From Bacillota bacterium (GTDB lineage Bacteria; Bacillota_A; Clostridia; DSM-8532), in the NCBI GenBank assembly GCA_023424865.1, contig JAFADM010000281.1:1-15294 (forward strand): 15,294 nt of DNA, read 5' to 3'. The notes below the pieces were generated by a model that had not been told where the DNA came from, made no database searches, and was given only the letters and a program-made list of their open reading frames with translations. Shown here piece after piece: positions 6,593-15,294 of the stretch. The translations under genes were made by a program, and so were the position numbers. How positions within the stretch are numbered: the first letter of the stretch is position 1; each line of letters opens with the position of its first letter.

Positions 6593-7243
6593 TTATTGGG
6601 GAAGCTCCGACAAAAGCCTCTCCACATTGCGTTTCAAGTGATCTTCCAGCATAGCTGCGCTTTTTTCATAATCCCTGGCTTTTAAACCATTTATGATTTC
6701 ACGGTGTTCAAGGCAGCATCTGTCTCTGTGGTATTGAGAGGATGTTTTCTTAAGCAGATAATTCACCACTAGGCACTGGCCCTGAACCTTACCGTAAAGA
6801 CTGTCCAGGCATTCATTGGCAGCATAAAGCACAATTTCACGGTGAAATTTCAAGTCTGCTTTGCTGGCGGTAACAGAATCATCCGCTTCGTATGCGGACT
6901 GACATTCATTTGCATAGGATTCCAGACGGGTTAAGCTTCTGGGGTTGTCTGATCTGCAAATAAGCTCAATGGCATACTTTTCAAGAAGCAGCCTCATATC
7001 GTAAATTTGTTTAACCTTTGTGGGCGTGTACTGGGGAATGGCGATTTTCCCCCCTCTGCCGGTTTCCAGCATTCCTTCGTTAGAGAGGCATTTAATCGCT
7101 TGAATAATTGGCGTCCGGCTTACTTCATACTTTTCGGCAAGCTCGTCAATATCTATTTTTTGCCCCAGCTCATATTCGCCCTTAATAAAGCTTTCTTTTA
7201 TTTTTTCATATAATACAATATCTAAATTTTGTTTAAGCTTCAT
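6593..7243 (-). CDS. GntR-family transcriptional regulator, FadR subfamily (FCD domain)
   Basis: The protein has 216 residues. The ATG at 7241-7243 has AGGTG five bases upstream. Residues 1-70 form a winged helix, with the recognition region EKYEVSRTPIIQAIKCLSNE (38-57) and the wing GRGGKIAIP (62-70). Residues 75-212 form an all-helical FCD ligand-binding domain. The four expected metal-site residues are present: Asp130, His134, His180 and His202. Such proteins usually repress a neighbouring catabolic operon and release DNA on binding a carboxylate. It lies directly upstream of the lyase-permease-HyuA genes on the same strand, with a 280-base gap, so it most likely controls them and itself. 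Its own promoter (7297-7325) is overlapped by two dyads. The family is near certain; ligand and operators are inferred. Confidence 0.92.
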   Translation of the reverse strand: MKLKQNLDIVLYEKIKESFIKGEYELGQKIDIDELAEKYEVSRTPIIQAIKCLSNEGMLETGRGGKIAIPQYTPTKVKQIYDMRLLLEKYAIELICRSDNPRSLTRLESYANECQSAYEADDSVTASKADLKFHREIVLYAANECLDSLYGKVQGQCLVVNYLLKKTSSQYHRDRCCLEHREIINGLKARDYEKSAAMLEDHLKRNVERLLSELPQ

Positions 7244-7286
7244 AATAACACCTGTATATTCGACAATATTCCATAAAAATCATCTT

Positions 7287-7304
7287 TATATAACAGATTA
7301 TATA
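7287..7304. promoter_or_regulatory. Dyad over the GntR gene -10 region (operator candidate)
   Basis: TATATAA-CAGA-TTATATA is a perfect 7-base inverted repeat. It covers the -10 element (7297-7302) and the predicted transcription start. GntR/FadR-type operators are short AT-rich dyads of similar size, so this is a plausible autoregulatory site. AT-rich palindromes are not rare, hence modest confidence. Confidence 0.35.
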
Positions 7305-7325
7305 TGCAATATTTATAGAAGTCAA
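7297..7325 (-). promoter_or_regulatory. Sigma-A promoter of the GntR regulator gene
   Basis: On the minus strand, TTGACT (7320-7325), a 17-base spacer and TATAAT (7297-7302) make a near-consensus promoter about 53 bases before the ATG. The -10 is perfect and the -35 matches 5 of 6 positions. Confidence 0.75.
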
Positions 7326-7366
7326 CGAAAATTAAAAATTAAAAATTTTTTTACTGCTTTTCGTTG
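7323..7366. repeat. Long-arm inverted repeat at and upstream of the GntR gene -35
   Basis: CAACGAAAA (7323-7331) and TTTTCGTTG (7358-7366) form a perfect 9-base inverted repeat spaced by 26 bases. The left arm overlaps the -35 element. Between the arms lies an AT-rich element (7335-7356) that is 20/22 identical to 6377-6398. The arrangement suggests paired half-sites for a dimeric regulator or a looped operator. Confidence 0.4.
7335..7356. repeat. AT-rich element, copy 2 (upstream of the GntR gene)
   Basis: This is the direct-orientation partner of 6377-6398, with two mismatches in 22. It lies just upstream of the -35 element, inside the 9-base inverted repeat. It could act as an UP element or a regulator-binding site shared by both transcription units. 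Confidence 0.35.
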
Positions 7367-7369
7367 TCT

Positions 7370-7480
7370 TCAATTTGTAATCCCTCCAGTCAGGCAGAAT
7401 TGATCTTCCATTGATAGCCGAACTGTTATTGAAAAGGTGCACTCGCTTGTCTTCTTCTCATATCCCCTTCTGTTCATCAT
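7370..7480 (-). other. Possible 36-codon ORF in the rpoC-GntR gap
   Basis: Two adjacent ATG codons (7475-7480) open a 36-codon frame, MMNRRGYEKKTSECTFSITV and onward, ending at TGA 7370-7372. There is no ribosome binding site and no clear promoter, so translation is doubtful. It could be a remnant of a larger gene. Apart from this frame, the terminator at 7583-7640 and the GntR promoter region, I see nothing in the 471 bases between 7244 and 7714. Confidence 0.12.
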
Positions 7481-7582
7481 TCTACAATAGTGGTTCACTG
7501 TATTCTTTTTGATCCGATCCCTTGTACTTTAAATAAATTCTATTCTATCTTTGGCACTATCTTCCTTCCCTCATATTGATGG

Positions 7583-7640
7583 AAAAAAGAAGATCTCCGC
7601 ATCCAGCAACAAAGCCTTCTGCGGAGGTCTTCTTTTTTTT
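7583..7640 (-). terminator. Bidirectional intrinsic terminator after rpoC
   Basis: A 13-base stem (7589-7601 with 7620-7632, one mismatch) encloses an 18-base loop. It is flanked by six A on the left, which become six T on the minus strand, and by eight T on the right. It starts about 75 bases past the rpoC stop. This is a strong terminator that separates the RNA polymerase genes from the GntR locus. Confidence 0.9.
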
Positions 7641-7714
7641 ATTTAACCGTATTTAACATTTAAATCTTGTAGGATTCAAATCTTTTTATGGGCTCAAATC
7701 CTTTTGTATAATTC

Positions 7715-10700
7715 TTAATCCACCAGTTGAGGAACCGTAACCTTCTTTTGATCCACAATGTCCAGCTCAATATCTCTGTACTTTGCCATACCGGTACCGG
7801 CAGGAATAAGCTTACCGATAATGATGTTTTCCTTCAAGCCGATAAGAGGATCAATCTTACCCTTAATGGCCGCTTCCGTAAGAACACGGGTGGTCTCCTG
7901 GAAGGATGCGGCGGAAAGGAAGGATTCCGTGGCAAGGGAGGCTTTGGTAATTCCCAGAAGAGTACGCTTACCTTCTGAAAGTCTTTCGCCCTTTTCCTCA
8001 GCCAGATTGTTCTTTTCCTCGTATTCGAACATATCCACAAGGCTGCCGGGAAGCATATCCGTATCCCCCGCCTCATCGATTTTAACCTTACGCAGCATCT
8101 GGCGGACAATAACCTCAATGTGCTTGTCGTTGATATCAACGCCCTGGAGACGGTAAACCTTCTGCACTTCCTGGAGAAGATAAGACTGAACCGCCTGAAT
8201 CCCCTTAATCTTAAGGATATCGTGGGGATTGACTGAGCCCTCTGTGAGCTCGTCACCAGCTTCAATGGTATCGCCGTCGGCTACCTTGATGGAAGAGCCG
8301 TAGGGGATAAGATAGGTTTTGCTTTCGCCAATTTCGTTATTGGTAATTTCGATTTCGCGCTTCTTCTTCGTGTCCTTAATGCGAACCGTACCGGAAAGCT
8401 CGGAAACAATGGCAAGACCCTTGGGCTTACGCGCCTCGAAAAGTTCCTCGACACGGGGAAGACCCTGGGTAATATCGTCTCCGGCAACACCACCGGTGTG
8501 GAAGGTACGCATGGTAAGCTGGGTACCCGGCTCACCGATGGACTGAGCGGCGATAAAGCCGACAGCCTCACCCACATTACAATCCTCACCTACGGCAAGG
8601 TTAATACCGTAGCACTTGGCGCATACGCCTACCTTGGAACGGCAGGTAAGCACGGAGCGAATTTTGAGCTTGGTCAGTCCGGATTTTTCCACCTTCTCGG
8701 CTAAAGGCTCGGTAATGAGCTCGTTTGCCGGTACAATCACTTCTCCGGTGTTGGGGTCTACGATATCTTCCGGCGAATAACGACCGGTAAGACGCTCTGC
8801 AATCCCTTCAATAACCTTGCCGCCGCTTACCACAATAGGTATAACAGTAATACCGTCAACGGTACCGCAATCATGCTCACGGATGATAACATCCTGGGAT
8901 ACGTCCACAAGACGGCGGGTGAGATAACCGGAGTCAGCGGTACGAAGAGCCGTATCCGCAAGACCCTTTCTGGCACCGTGGGTGGAAATGAAGTACTCAA
9001 GAACATTGAGGCCTTCACGGAAGTTGGACCGAATCGGAATTTCAAGGGTTTCACCGGAGGTATCGGCCATAAGGCCGCGCATGCCGGCCAACTGACGAAT
9101 CTGGCTGATGTTACCGCGGGCACCGGACTGGGACATCATATAAATAGGATTAAAGCGGTCAAGATTGCTTACAAGAGCATTCTTAACATCTTCCGTTGTT
9201 TTGTTCCAGGCATTGATGATGGCGCTCTTTCTTTCGTCCTTGTTGTAAAGACCGTTGCGGTAGTGCTTCTCGATTTCGTCAACCTTGCGATCGGTCTCTT
9301 CCAGATAGCGCTGCTTAACCTCGGGAATAACCATATCGGAAATACCGATAGTAATAGCGCCCTTTGTGGAGTACTTAAAGCCCTGAGCTTTGATATTGTC
9401 CAGCACCACGGCCGTTTTGTCGGTACCGTTGATGCGAATGGAGCGTTCAATAATCTTGCCAAGCTCCTTCTTGCCGACCAGGAAGTCAATTTCATAGTTG
9501 AACTTGGTCTCGGGATCATTTCTGTCCATAAAGCCCAGATTCTGCGGGATAGCCTGATTAAATATTATTTTACCTGCGGTGGTGGAAATGATTTTACTCT
9601 GCCTTACACCATCGAAGGTTTTGTAAACCCGTACGCGAATACGGCTGTGGAGGCTTACCACACCGTTCTGATAGGCCATGAGGGCCTCGTCGGTATTGGA
9701 GAATACCTTGCCCTCGCCGAAAACGCCATTGGTTACCTGACCGTTCTCATCGTACTTGGCGTCCTTTTCTATTGTCAGGAAGTAGCTTCCAAGCACCATG
9801 TCCTGGGTAGGCACGGTAACAGGCTTGCCGTCCTGAGGCTTTAGAAGGTTGTTGGCCGACAGCATGAGGAAACGTGCCTCTGCCTGAGCCTCAGCCGAAA
9901 GGGGTACGTGAACGGCCATCTGGTCACCGTCGAAGTCGGCATTATAAGCGGTACACACCAGAGGGTGGAGCTTAATGGCGCGGCCTTCAACCAGTACGGG
10001 CTCAAAAGCCTGAATGCCGAGACGGTGGAGGGTAGGCGCACGGTTCAAGAGAACCGGATGCTCCTTGATAACCTCTTCAAGTACATCCCAGACCTCGCCC
10101 TTCACGCGCTCAACCATACGCTTGGCGCTCTTAATGTTGTGAGCCAGACCTCTTTCCACAAGCTTCTTCATAACAAAGGGCTTGAAAAGCTCCAGGGCCA
10201 TTTCCTTAGGAAGGCCGCATTGGAAAATCTTAAGCTCGGGGCCTACCACGATAACAGAACGTCCGGAGTAGTCAACACGCTTACCCAGAAGATTCTGGCG
10301 GAAGCGTCCCTGCTTACCCTTGAGCATGTCGGAAAGGGACTTTAAGGGACGGTTGCCGGGGCCTGTTACAGGGCGGCCGCGGCGTCCATTATCTATAAGT
10401 GAATCAACGGCTTCCTGAAGCATACGCTTTTCATTGCGTACGATGATTTCAGGAGCGCCAAGATCCAGAAGTCGCTTTAAACGGTTGTTACGGTTAATAA
10501 CCCTTCTGTAAAGGTCATTCAAGTCGGAGGTGGCAAAACGGCCACCGTCCAGTTGAACCATCGGGCGAAGCTCCGGAGGAATGACAGGAACCACGTCCAG
10601 AATCATCCACTCGCACAAATTGCCGGAATGGCGGAAGGCTTCCACTACTTCCAGGCGCTTGATGGCGCGGATTTTCTTCTGTCCGTTGGCTGTTTCCACT

Positions 10701-11281
10701 TCTTCACGAAGCTCTTTGGAAAGAACCTCCAGATCCATAAGGCTCAAAAGCTCCTTCACAGCCTCAGCGCCCATGCCGGCCTTGAAGTTGGAGCCGAACT
10801 TCTCAATGCTCTCCCGGAATTCTTTTTCATTCAATACCTGCTTCTGGGAAAGGGGTGTGCTTCCGGGATCAATAACCACGTAGGAAGCAAAATACAGCAC
10901 CTTTTCCAGAGCCCTGGGCGACATATCCAGAAGAAGCCCCATACGGCTGGGAATACCCTTGAAATACCAGATATGGGAAACAGGGGCTGCCAGCTCAATA
11001 TGGCCCATACGCTCGCGGCGTACCTTGGAACGGGTTACCTCAACGCCGCAGCGATCGCAGATAATACCCTTATAACGCACGCGCTTGTATTTACCGCAAT
11101 GGCACTCCCAGTCGCGCTGGGGGCCAAAAATTCTTTCACAAAAGAGGCCGTCCCTTTCGGGTTTTAATGTTCTATAGTTAATGGTCTCCGGCTTTTTAAC
11201 TTCGCCTCTCGACCATTCTCGGATTTTTTCCGGGGAGGCCAGACCGATTTGAATGGCATCAAAATTATTCAATTCAAACAC
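7715..11281 (-). CDS. rpoC: DNA-directed RNA polymerase subunit beta'
   Basis: The protein has 1188 residues, the normal length for Firmicutes. It starts at a GTG (11279-11281) with AAGGTGA six bases upstream. The N-terminal zinc site has Cys60, Cys62, Cys75 and Cys78. The lid/rudder region with [13 protein letters not shown] is at 336-348. The catalytic NADFDGD is at 447-453, with the three Mg-binding aspartates 449, 451 and 453. The bridge helix lies near 762-793 and the second zinc site has Cys805, Cys880, Cys887 and Cys890. The trigger-loop region, [11 protein letters not shown], is at 921-931. With beta it forms the active-site cleft of RNA polymerase. It follows rpoB by 26 bases, so the two are one operon. 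It is complete with no frameshift and no large lineage-specific insertion. Confidence 0.99.
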   Translation of the reverse strand: MFELNNFDAIQIGLASPEKIREWSRGEVKKPETINYRTLKPERDGLFCERIFGPQRDWECHCGKYKRVRYKGIICDRCGVEVTRSKVRRERMGHIELAAPVSHIWYFKGIPSRMGLLLDMSPRALEKVLYFASYVVIDPGSTPLSQKQVLNEKEFRESIEKFGSNFKAGMGAEAVKELLSLMDLEVLSKELREEVETANGQKKIRAIKRLEVVEAFRHSGNLCEWMILDVVPVIPPELRPMVQLDGGRFATSDLNDLYRRVINRNNRLKRLLDLGAPEIIVRNEKRMLQEAVDSLIDNGRRGRPVTGPGNRPLKSLSDMLKGKQGRFRQNLLGKRVDYSGRSVIVVGPELKIFQCGLPKEMALELFKPFVMKKLVERGLAHNIKSAKRMVERVKGEVWDVLEEVIKEHPVLLNRAPTLHRLGIQAFEPVLVEGRAIKLHPLVCTAYNADFDGDQMAVHVPLSAEAQAEARFLMLSANNLLKPQDGKPVTVPTQDMVLGSYFLTIEKDAKYDENGQVTNGVFGEGKVFSNTDEALMAYQNGVVSLHSRIRVRVYKTFDGVRQSKIISTTAGKIIFNQAIPQNLGFMDRNDPETKFNYEIDFLVGKKELGKIIERSIRINGTDKTAVVLDNIKAQGFKYSTKGAITIGISDMVIPEVKQRYLEETDRKVDEIEKHYRNGLYNKDERKSAIINAWNKTTEDVKNALVSNLDRFNPIYMMSQSGARGNISQIRQLAGMRGLMADTSGETLEIPIRSNFREGLNVLEYFISTHGARKGLADTALRTADSGYLTRRLVDVSQDVIIREHDCGTVDGITVIPIVVSGGKVIEGIAERLTGRYSPEDIVDPNTGEVIVPANELITEPLAEKVEKSGLTKLKIRSVLTCRSKVGVCAKCYGINLAVGEDCNVGEAVGFIAAQSIGEPGTQLTMRTFHTGGVAGDDITQGLPRVEELFEARKPKGLAIVSELSGTVRIKDTKKKREIEITNNEIGESKTYLIPYGSSIKVADGDTIEAGDELTEGSVNPHDILKIKGIQAVQSYLLQEVQKVYRLQGVDINDKHIEVIVRQMLRKVKIDEAGDTDMLPGSLVDMFEYEEKNNLAEEKGERLSEGKRTLLGITKASLATESFLSAASFQETTRVLTEAAIKGKIDPLIGLKENIIIGKLIPAGTGMAKYRDIELDIVDQKKVTVPQLVD

Positions 11282-11307
11282 TACCCGTCACCTTCCTATA
11301 AATTAGC

Positions 11308-14300
11308 CTATATATCCTCGTCCTCGTCGTCGGAAAGATCATCTTCCATGCCGAACAGATCCCCCACCAGTTCTTCGTTGAGCTCATCGCCCTCACCCAG
11401 GTCGGTGACGTCCATGCCGTCGATTTCAAATTCCTCGTCAATGACATCCCGGCCTTCTTCATCATCCAGATCCAGGTAGGACAATGCTTCGTCCTCCTTG
11501 CCCTCGATGTTGACATCCAGCTCTTCAAGATCGTCGTAGACCGATTCCTTTATCTCAATTTCTTCATGCTGATCACTGAATACGCGAACATCCAGTGCCA
11601 GACTCTGAAGCTCCTTCATAAGAACCTTGAAGGATTCGGGAATACCCGGTTCAGGTACGTTCTCACCCTTGACGATAGCTTCGTAGGTTTTTACACGGCC
11701 TACCACGTCGTCGGACTTAACGGTGAGCACTTCCTGGAGGGAGTAGGCAGCGCCGTAAGCGGCAAGAGCCCAAACTTCCATTTCTCCGAAGCGCTGACCG
11801 CCGAACTGCGCCTTACCACCCAGAGGCTGCTGGGTAACAAGGGAGTAAGGACCTGTGGAACGGGCGTGAATCTTATCGTCAACCAAGTGAGCCAGCTTCA
11901 GGTAGTACATGTAGCCAACGGTTACACGGCTGTCGAAGGGCTCACCGGTACGTCCGTCATAAAGCACGGTTTTACCGTCGTCGGACAGGCCGGCCTTTTT
12001 AAGGGTATCAAAGATATCCTGCTCCTTGGCGCCGTCAAAAACAGGGGTGGCAATCTTCCAGCCCAGTGCTTTCGCTGCAAAACCCAAGTGAACCTCAAGC
12101 ACCTGTCCGATATTCATACGGGAAGGCACGCCCAGAGGATTGAGCACGATCTGAAGGGGTGTGCCGTCAGGCAGGAAGGGCATATCCTCCGCAGGAAGAA
12201 TCCTGGAAATAACACCCTTGTTACCATGGCGTCCGGCCATTTTATCACCCACGGAGATCTTTCTCTTCTGGGCGATATAGACGCGAACAAGCTGATTAAC
12301 ACCGGGAGGCAGCTCATCGCCGTTCTCTCTTGTAAACACCTTCACATCCACGATAATACCGGATTCACCGTGAGGAACCCTTAAGGAGGTATCACGGACT
12401 TCTCTGGCCTTCTCACCGAAGATGGCGCGAAGGAGGCGTTCCTCGGCGGTAAGCTCGGTTTCGCCCTTAGGTGTAACCTTACCCACCAGAATATCTCCCG
12501 AGCGAACCTCGGCACCGATGCGGATAATACCGCGCTCATCCAGATCCTTTAAGGAATCCTCGCCTACGTTGGGGATGTCCCGGGTAATTTCCTCAGGCCC
12601 CAGCTTGGTATCGCGAGATTCGGACTCATATTCCTCAATGTGGATGGAGGTATAAACATCATCTCTTACAAGCTCTTCACTTATGAGGATAGCATCCTCG
12701 TAGTTGTAGCCCTCCCAGGTCATAAAGCCGATAAGGACGTTTTTGCCAAGAGCGATTTCACCCTTGTCGGTAGAGGGTCCGTCAGCTAGAATTTCTCCGG
12801 CTTCAACATGCTCACCCTTCTTGACGATGGGGCGCTGATTGATGCAGGTACCCTGATTGGAACGCTTGTATTTCAATAATTTGTAATAATCCTTGCTTCC
12901 CTTGGCGGTACGGATGACAATTTCAGACGCCGTCACTTTTTCAATGACACCGGCGTTTTTGGCCACAGTACATACACCGGAGTCCTTGGCTGCCCTGTAC
13001 TCGATACCGGTAGCAACAATGGGTGATTCCGGTTTAATAAGGGGAACGGCCTGACGCTGCATGTTGGATCCCATGAGGGCACGGTTTGCGTCGTCGTTCT
13101 CAAGGAACGGAATCATGGCTGTAGCCACGGAAACCAGCTGCTTAGGCGAAACGTCCATATAATCAACATGGTTTCTGTCAACTTCAAGAATTTGCTCCTG
13201 GAAGCGGCAGCCGACACGCTTGTTTATGAAATAGCCCTCTTCATCCAAATGCTCGTTGGCTTCGGCAACAATATAATGATCCTCTACATCAGCGGTCATG
13301 TAATCGTAATGCTCTGTTACCCGGGCTGTGGCTTTATCAACCTTCCGATAAGGGGCTTCAATAAAGCCGTACTCGTTAATGCGGGCAAAGGTGCTCAATG
13401 AACCGATAAGGCCGATGTTTGGACCTTCAGGAGTTTCAATGGGGCACATGCGTCCGTAATGGGAGTGGTGAACGTCACGCACTTCAAAGCTGGCACGGTC
13501 ACGGGACAGACCGCCTGGGCCCAGGGCGCTTAAACGGCGCTTGTGGGTAAGCTCGGCCAGAGGGTTGGTCTGATCCATAAACTGGGACAACTGGCTGCTT
13601 CCAAAGAATTCCTTAATAGCAGCGGCTACGGGACGGATGTTGATTAAGGCCTGAGGTGTTGCCGCGTCAATGTCCTGAATGGTCATACGCTCGCGAACCA
13701 CACGCTCCATACGTGCAAGACCGATGCGGAACTGATTCTGAAGAAGCTCTCCCACAGAACGCAAGCGGCGGTTGCCCAGATGGTCGATATCGTCCGTATG
13801 TCCGACGCCGTGATCCAGGTTCAATATATAGCAGATGGAGGAGATAATGTCCTCCTTGGTAATGTGCTTGGGAATAAGGATATCCTTATTTTCCTTAAGA
13901 ACAGCAATAAGCTCTGCTTCTTTGGCGTTTTTATGCTCCTCAAGAATCTCACTGAGGACATCGTAGCGCACCTTCTCGTTGATACCTGCTTTGGAGGGCT
14001 CAAAGGGAATGTAGCCGGAAATATCCACTGTCAGGTTGCCAACAACCTTAACGGTCTTTCCTTCCACTTCAACATGAACCACATTGACTCCGGAATTCTG
14101 GATTTTATAAGCCAGCTCTTCCGAAATTTCCTCACCGGGCTTCACAAGAACCTTGCCCGTAGTGCCGTCCTTTACTTCCTCAGCGGAAATCTGGTTGCGG
14201 ATACGGTTGGCAAGGGACAGCTTTTTATTGAATTTATAGCGGCCGACATTGGAAAGGTCGTAGCGCTTGGGATCGAAAAACAGGTTGTTAATAAGGGTGC

Positions 14301-15054
14301 TGGCGCTTTCCTCCGTAGGCGGCTCACCGGGACGCAGACGCTTGTACACCTCAAAGAGGCCTTCCTCGCGGCTTTTGGTGCTGTCCTTGGAAATGGTGGC
14401 GCTCAATTTAAGCTCTTCACCGAAAAGGTCCAGGATTTCAGCGTCGGTTCCAAAGCCCAGCGCTCTTAAAAATTGAGTGATGGGCAACTTGCGTGTTCTG
14501 TCGATGCGTACGTATATGATTTCTGCGGAGTCGGTTTCATATTCCAGCCAAGCGCCGCGATAGGGAATGACCGTATTGGAAAACAGGTTATTGCCGCTCT
14601 TATCCTTCTCCTTGGAATAATAGATACCGGGCGAACGGACCAGCTGACTGACAATAACACGTTCGGCGCCGTTAATGACAAAAGTACCGTGATCGGTCAT
14701 AAGAGGAAAATCTCCCATGAAGATTTCCTGTTCCTTTACCTCACCGGTCTCCTTGTTTATAAGACGCACCTTCACCTTGAGGGGAGCTGAGTAGGTTGAA
14801 TCCCGCTCCTTGCACTCCTCAACCATATACTTGATGTTTTCGGTCTCCAGGGTGTAATCAATGAACTCCATGATCAAATTGCCCGTGTAGTCCGTAATTG
14901 GAGATACATCCCTTAATACGTCGTGAAGTCCATCGTCCAGAAACTGCTTATAAGAGTTTTTCTGAACTTCAATAAGATTGGGCATCTCAAGGACTTCGTT
15001 GATCCGAGCAAAACTCATGCGTGTCGTTCTACCCAATTGGACTGGATGAACCAT
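11308..15054 (-). CDS. rpoB: DNA-directed RNA polymerase subunit beta
   Basis: The protein has 1248 residues. The ATG at 15052-15054 is preceded by GAGGTG with a 6-base spacing. Conserved landmarks are the fork/rifampicin-binding cluster at 487-511 (Asp494, His504 and Ser509, equivalent to E. coli 516, 526 and 531), [17 protein letters not shown] at 537-553, EDAIL at 786-790, [12 protein letters not shown] at 936-947 and the C-terminal [19 protein letters not shown]. All principal rifampicin-contact residues are the sensitive type. After the conserved core ends near residue 1163 there is an 85-residue tail in which about half the residues are Asp or Glu, ending DDEDEDI. Acidic beta tails occur in Firmicutes, but this one is long. 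It is the first gene of the rpoBC operon. Confidence 0.99.
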   Translation of the reverse strand: MVHPVQLGRTTRMSFARINEVLEMPNLIEVQKNSYKQFLDDGLHDVLRDVSPITDYTGNLIMEFIDYTLETENIKYMVEECKERDSTYSAPLKVKVRLINKETGEVKEQEIFMGDFPLMTDHGTFVINGAERVIVSQLVRSPGIYYSKEKDKSGNNLFSNTVIPYRGAWLEYETDSAEIIYVRIDRTRKLPITQFLRALGFGTDAEILDLFGEELKLSATISKDSTKSREEGLFEVYKRLRPGEPPTEESASTLINNLFFDPKRYDLSNVGRYKFNKKLSLANRIRNQISAEEVKDGTTGKVLVKPGEEISEELAYKIQNSGVNVVHVEVEGKTVKVVGNLTVDISGYIPFEPSKAGINEKVRYDVLSEILEEHKNAKEAELIAVLKENKDILIPKHITKEDIISSICYILNLDHGVGHTDDIDHLGNRRLRSVGELLQNQFRIGLARMERVVRERMTIQDIDAATPQALINIRPVAAAIKEFFGSSQLSQFMDQTNPLAELTHKRRLSALGPGGLSRDRASFEVRDVHHSHYGRMCPIETPEGPNIGLIGSLSTFARINEYGFIEAPYRKVDKATARVTEHYDYMTADVEDHYIVAEANEHLDEEGYFINKRVGCRFQEQILEVDRNHVDYMDVSPKQLVSVATAMIPFLENDDANRALMGSNMQRQAVPLIKPESPIVATGIEYRAAKDSGVCTVAKNAGVIEKVTASEIVIRTAKGSKDYYKLLKYKRSNQGTCINQRPIVKKGEHVEAGEILADGPSTDKGEIALGKNVLIGFMTWEGYNYEDAILISEELVRDDVYTSIHIEEYESESRDTKLGPEEITRDIPNVGEDSLKDLDERGIIRIGAEVRSGDILVGKVTPKGETELTAEERLLRAIFGEKAREVRDTSLRVPHGESGIIVDVKVFTRENGDELPPGVNQLVRVYIAQKRKISVGDKMAGRHGNKGVISRILPAEDMPFLPDGTPLQIVLNPLGVPSRMNIGQVLEVHLGFAAKALGWKIATPVFDGAKEQDIFDTLKKAGLSDDGKTVLYDGRTGEPFDSRVTVGYMYYLKLAHLVDDKIHARSTGPYSLVTQQPLGGKAQFGGQRFGEMEVWALAAYGAAYSLQEVLTVKSDDVVGRVKTYEAIVKGENVPEPGIPESFKVLMKELQSLALDVRVFSDQHEEIEIKESVYDDLEELDVNIEGKEDEALSYLDLDDEEGRDVIDEEFEIDGMDVTDLGEGDELNEELVGDLFGMEDDLSDDEDEDI

Positions 15055-15175
15055 TCATATCACCTCGTATGGATTGCATATTTTGGCGGTAAAGACGAAA
15101 AAATAGAGAGGGGTAAAAAATATCCGTTTCAGAATCACATCCTTCTCCCAGTACTATTTTCCATCTTAAAGATTA

Positions 15176-15214
15176 TTGACATGTATTGTACCTTTCATAC
15201 AATTGTGCTATAAT
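15176..15214 (+). promoter_or_regulatory. Divergent plus-strand promoter(s) upstream of rpoB
   Basis: Two overlapping sigma-A-type promoters point to the right edge. The first is TTGACA (15176-15181), a 16-base spacer and TACAAT (15198-15203), with a perfect -35 and a 5/6 -10. The second is a perfect extended -10, TGCTATAAT (15206-15214), with TTGTAC (15186-15191) 17 bases before TATAAT. A small dyad, ATTGTA/TACAAT (15185-15203), overlaps them. The gene they would drive lies outside the window. Confidence 0.5.
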
Positions 15215-15220
15215 TAACTT

Positions 15221-15249
15221 ATATTATGACAGCATTGTGCACAAAGCAA
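15221..15249 (-). promoter_or_regulatory. Weak candidate promoter for rpoBC
   Basis: On the minus strand, TTGCTT (15244-15249), a 17-base spacer and TAATAT (15221-15226) are the best match in the 240 bases upstream of rpoB. They lie about 165 bases before its start. A perfect 10-base palindrome, TTGTGCACAA (15235-15244), lies in the spacer and touches the -35. Otherwise 15055-15294 shows no gene. The main rpoB promoter may lie beyond the window. Confidence 0.2.
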
Positions 15250-15294
15250 AAAAAGGATATAATACAAGCAAACATAAGAATGCAGTTAATAATT

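Noticed and set aside
8873..9844. 323-codon open frame on the plus strand
   Set aside because: It lies entirely antisense to rpoC, has no ribosome binding site and its residues reflect the reverse of conserved beta' codons.
11566..12384. 272-codon plus-strand open frame, with similar frames at 13780-14469 and elsewhere
   Set aside because: Antisense to rpoB, which is complete and unmistakable; these are shadows of its codon use.
15215..15294. A plus-strand gene start near the right edge (ATG near 15280)
   Set aside because: No ribosome binding site at useful spacing and only a few codons visible; cannot be supported.

Overview
The window looks like a chromosomal segment of a Gram-positive Firmicute, probably of class Clostridia. 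The evidence is the clostridial-style RpoB N-terminus and its long acidic C-terminal tail, the strong GGAGG-type ribosome binding sites, the frequent TTG/GTG starts, the sigma-A-type promoters and the classical hairpin-plus-T-tract terminators. The species cannot be named from this sequence. Nearly all genes lie on the minus strand, so the window is best read from right to left.

Right part (7583-15294): rpoB and rpoC, a compact pair separated by 26 bases and closed by a strong bidirectional terminator. The 240 bases upstream of rpoB hold no gene. They carry a good divergent promoter pointing off the right edge and only a weak candidate promoter for rpoB. The ribosomal and elongation-factor genes that often follow rpoC (rpsL, rpsG, fusA) are absent.

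Middle part (1165-7366): a putative catabolic or biotransformation locus. A FadR-type GntR regulator has its own near-consensus promoter, which is overlapped by dyad symmetries. It is followed by a 280-base gap holding two hairpins with a T-tract. Next come a dihydrodipicolinate synthase/N-acetylneuraminate lyase family enzyme, a polytopic ion-transporter-superfamily permease, a HyuA-like hydantoinase/oxoprolinase ATPase without a HyuB partner, and a small HExxH protein. The likely logic is that the permease imports a carboxylate, the ATPase and the Schiff-base lyase transform it, and the GntR protein senses a substrate or intermediate. The substrate is unknown. This locus is the best candidate for an undescribed system here.

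Left part (1-1164): a 54-codon remnant of a PfkB/ribokinase-family sugar kinase, a plus-strand gene for a small cysteine-rich protein with two metal-site-like modules and a palindrome over its promoter, and the divergent 5' end of a lipoprotein gene cut by the window edge. No tRNA, rRNA, CRISPR array, insertion sequence or intact mobile element was seen.
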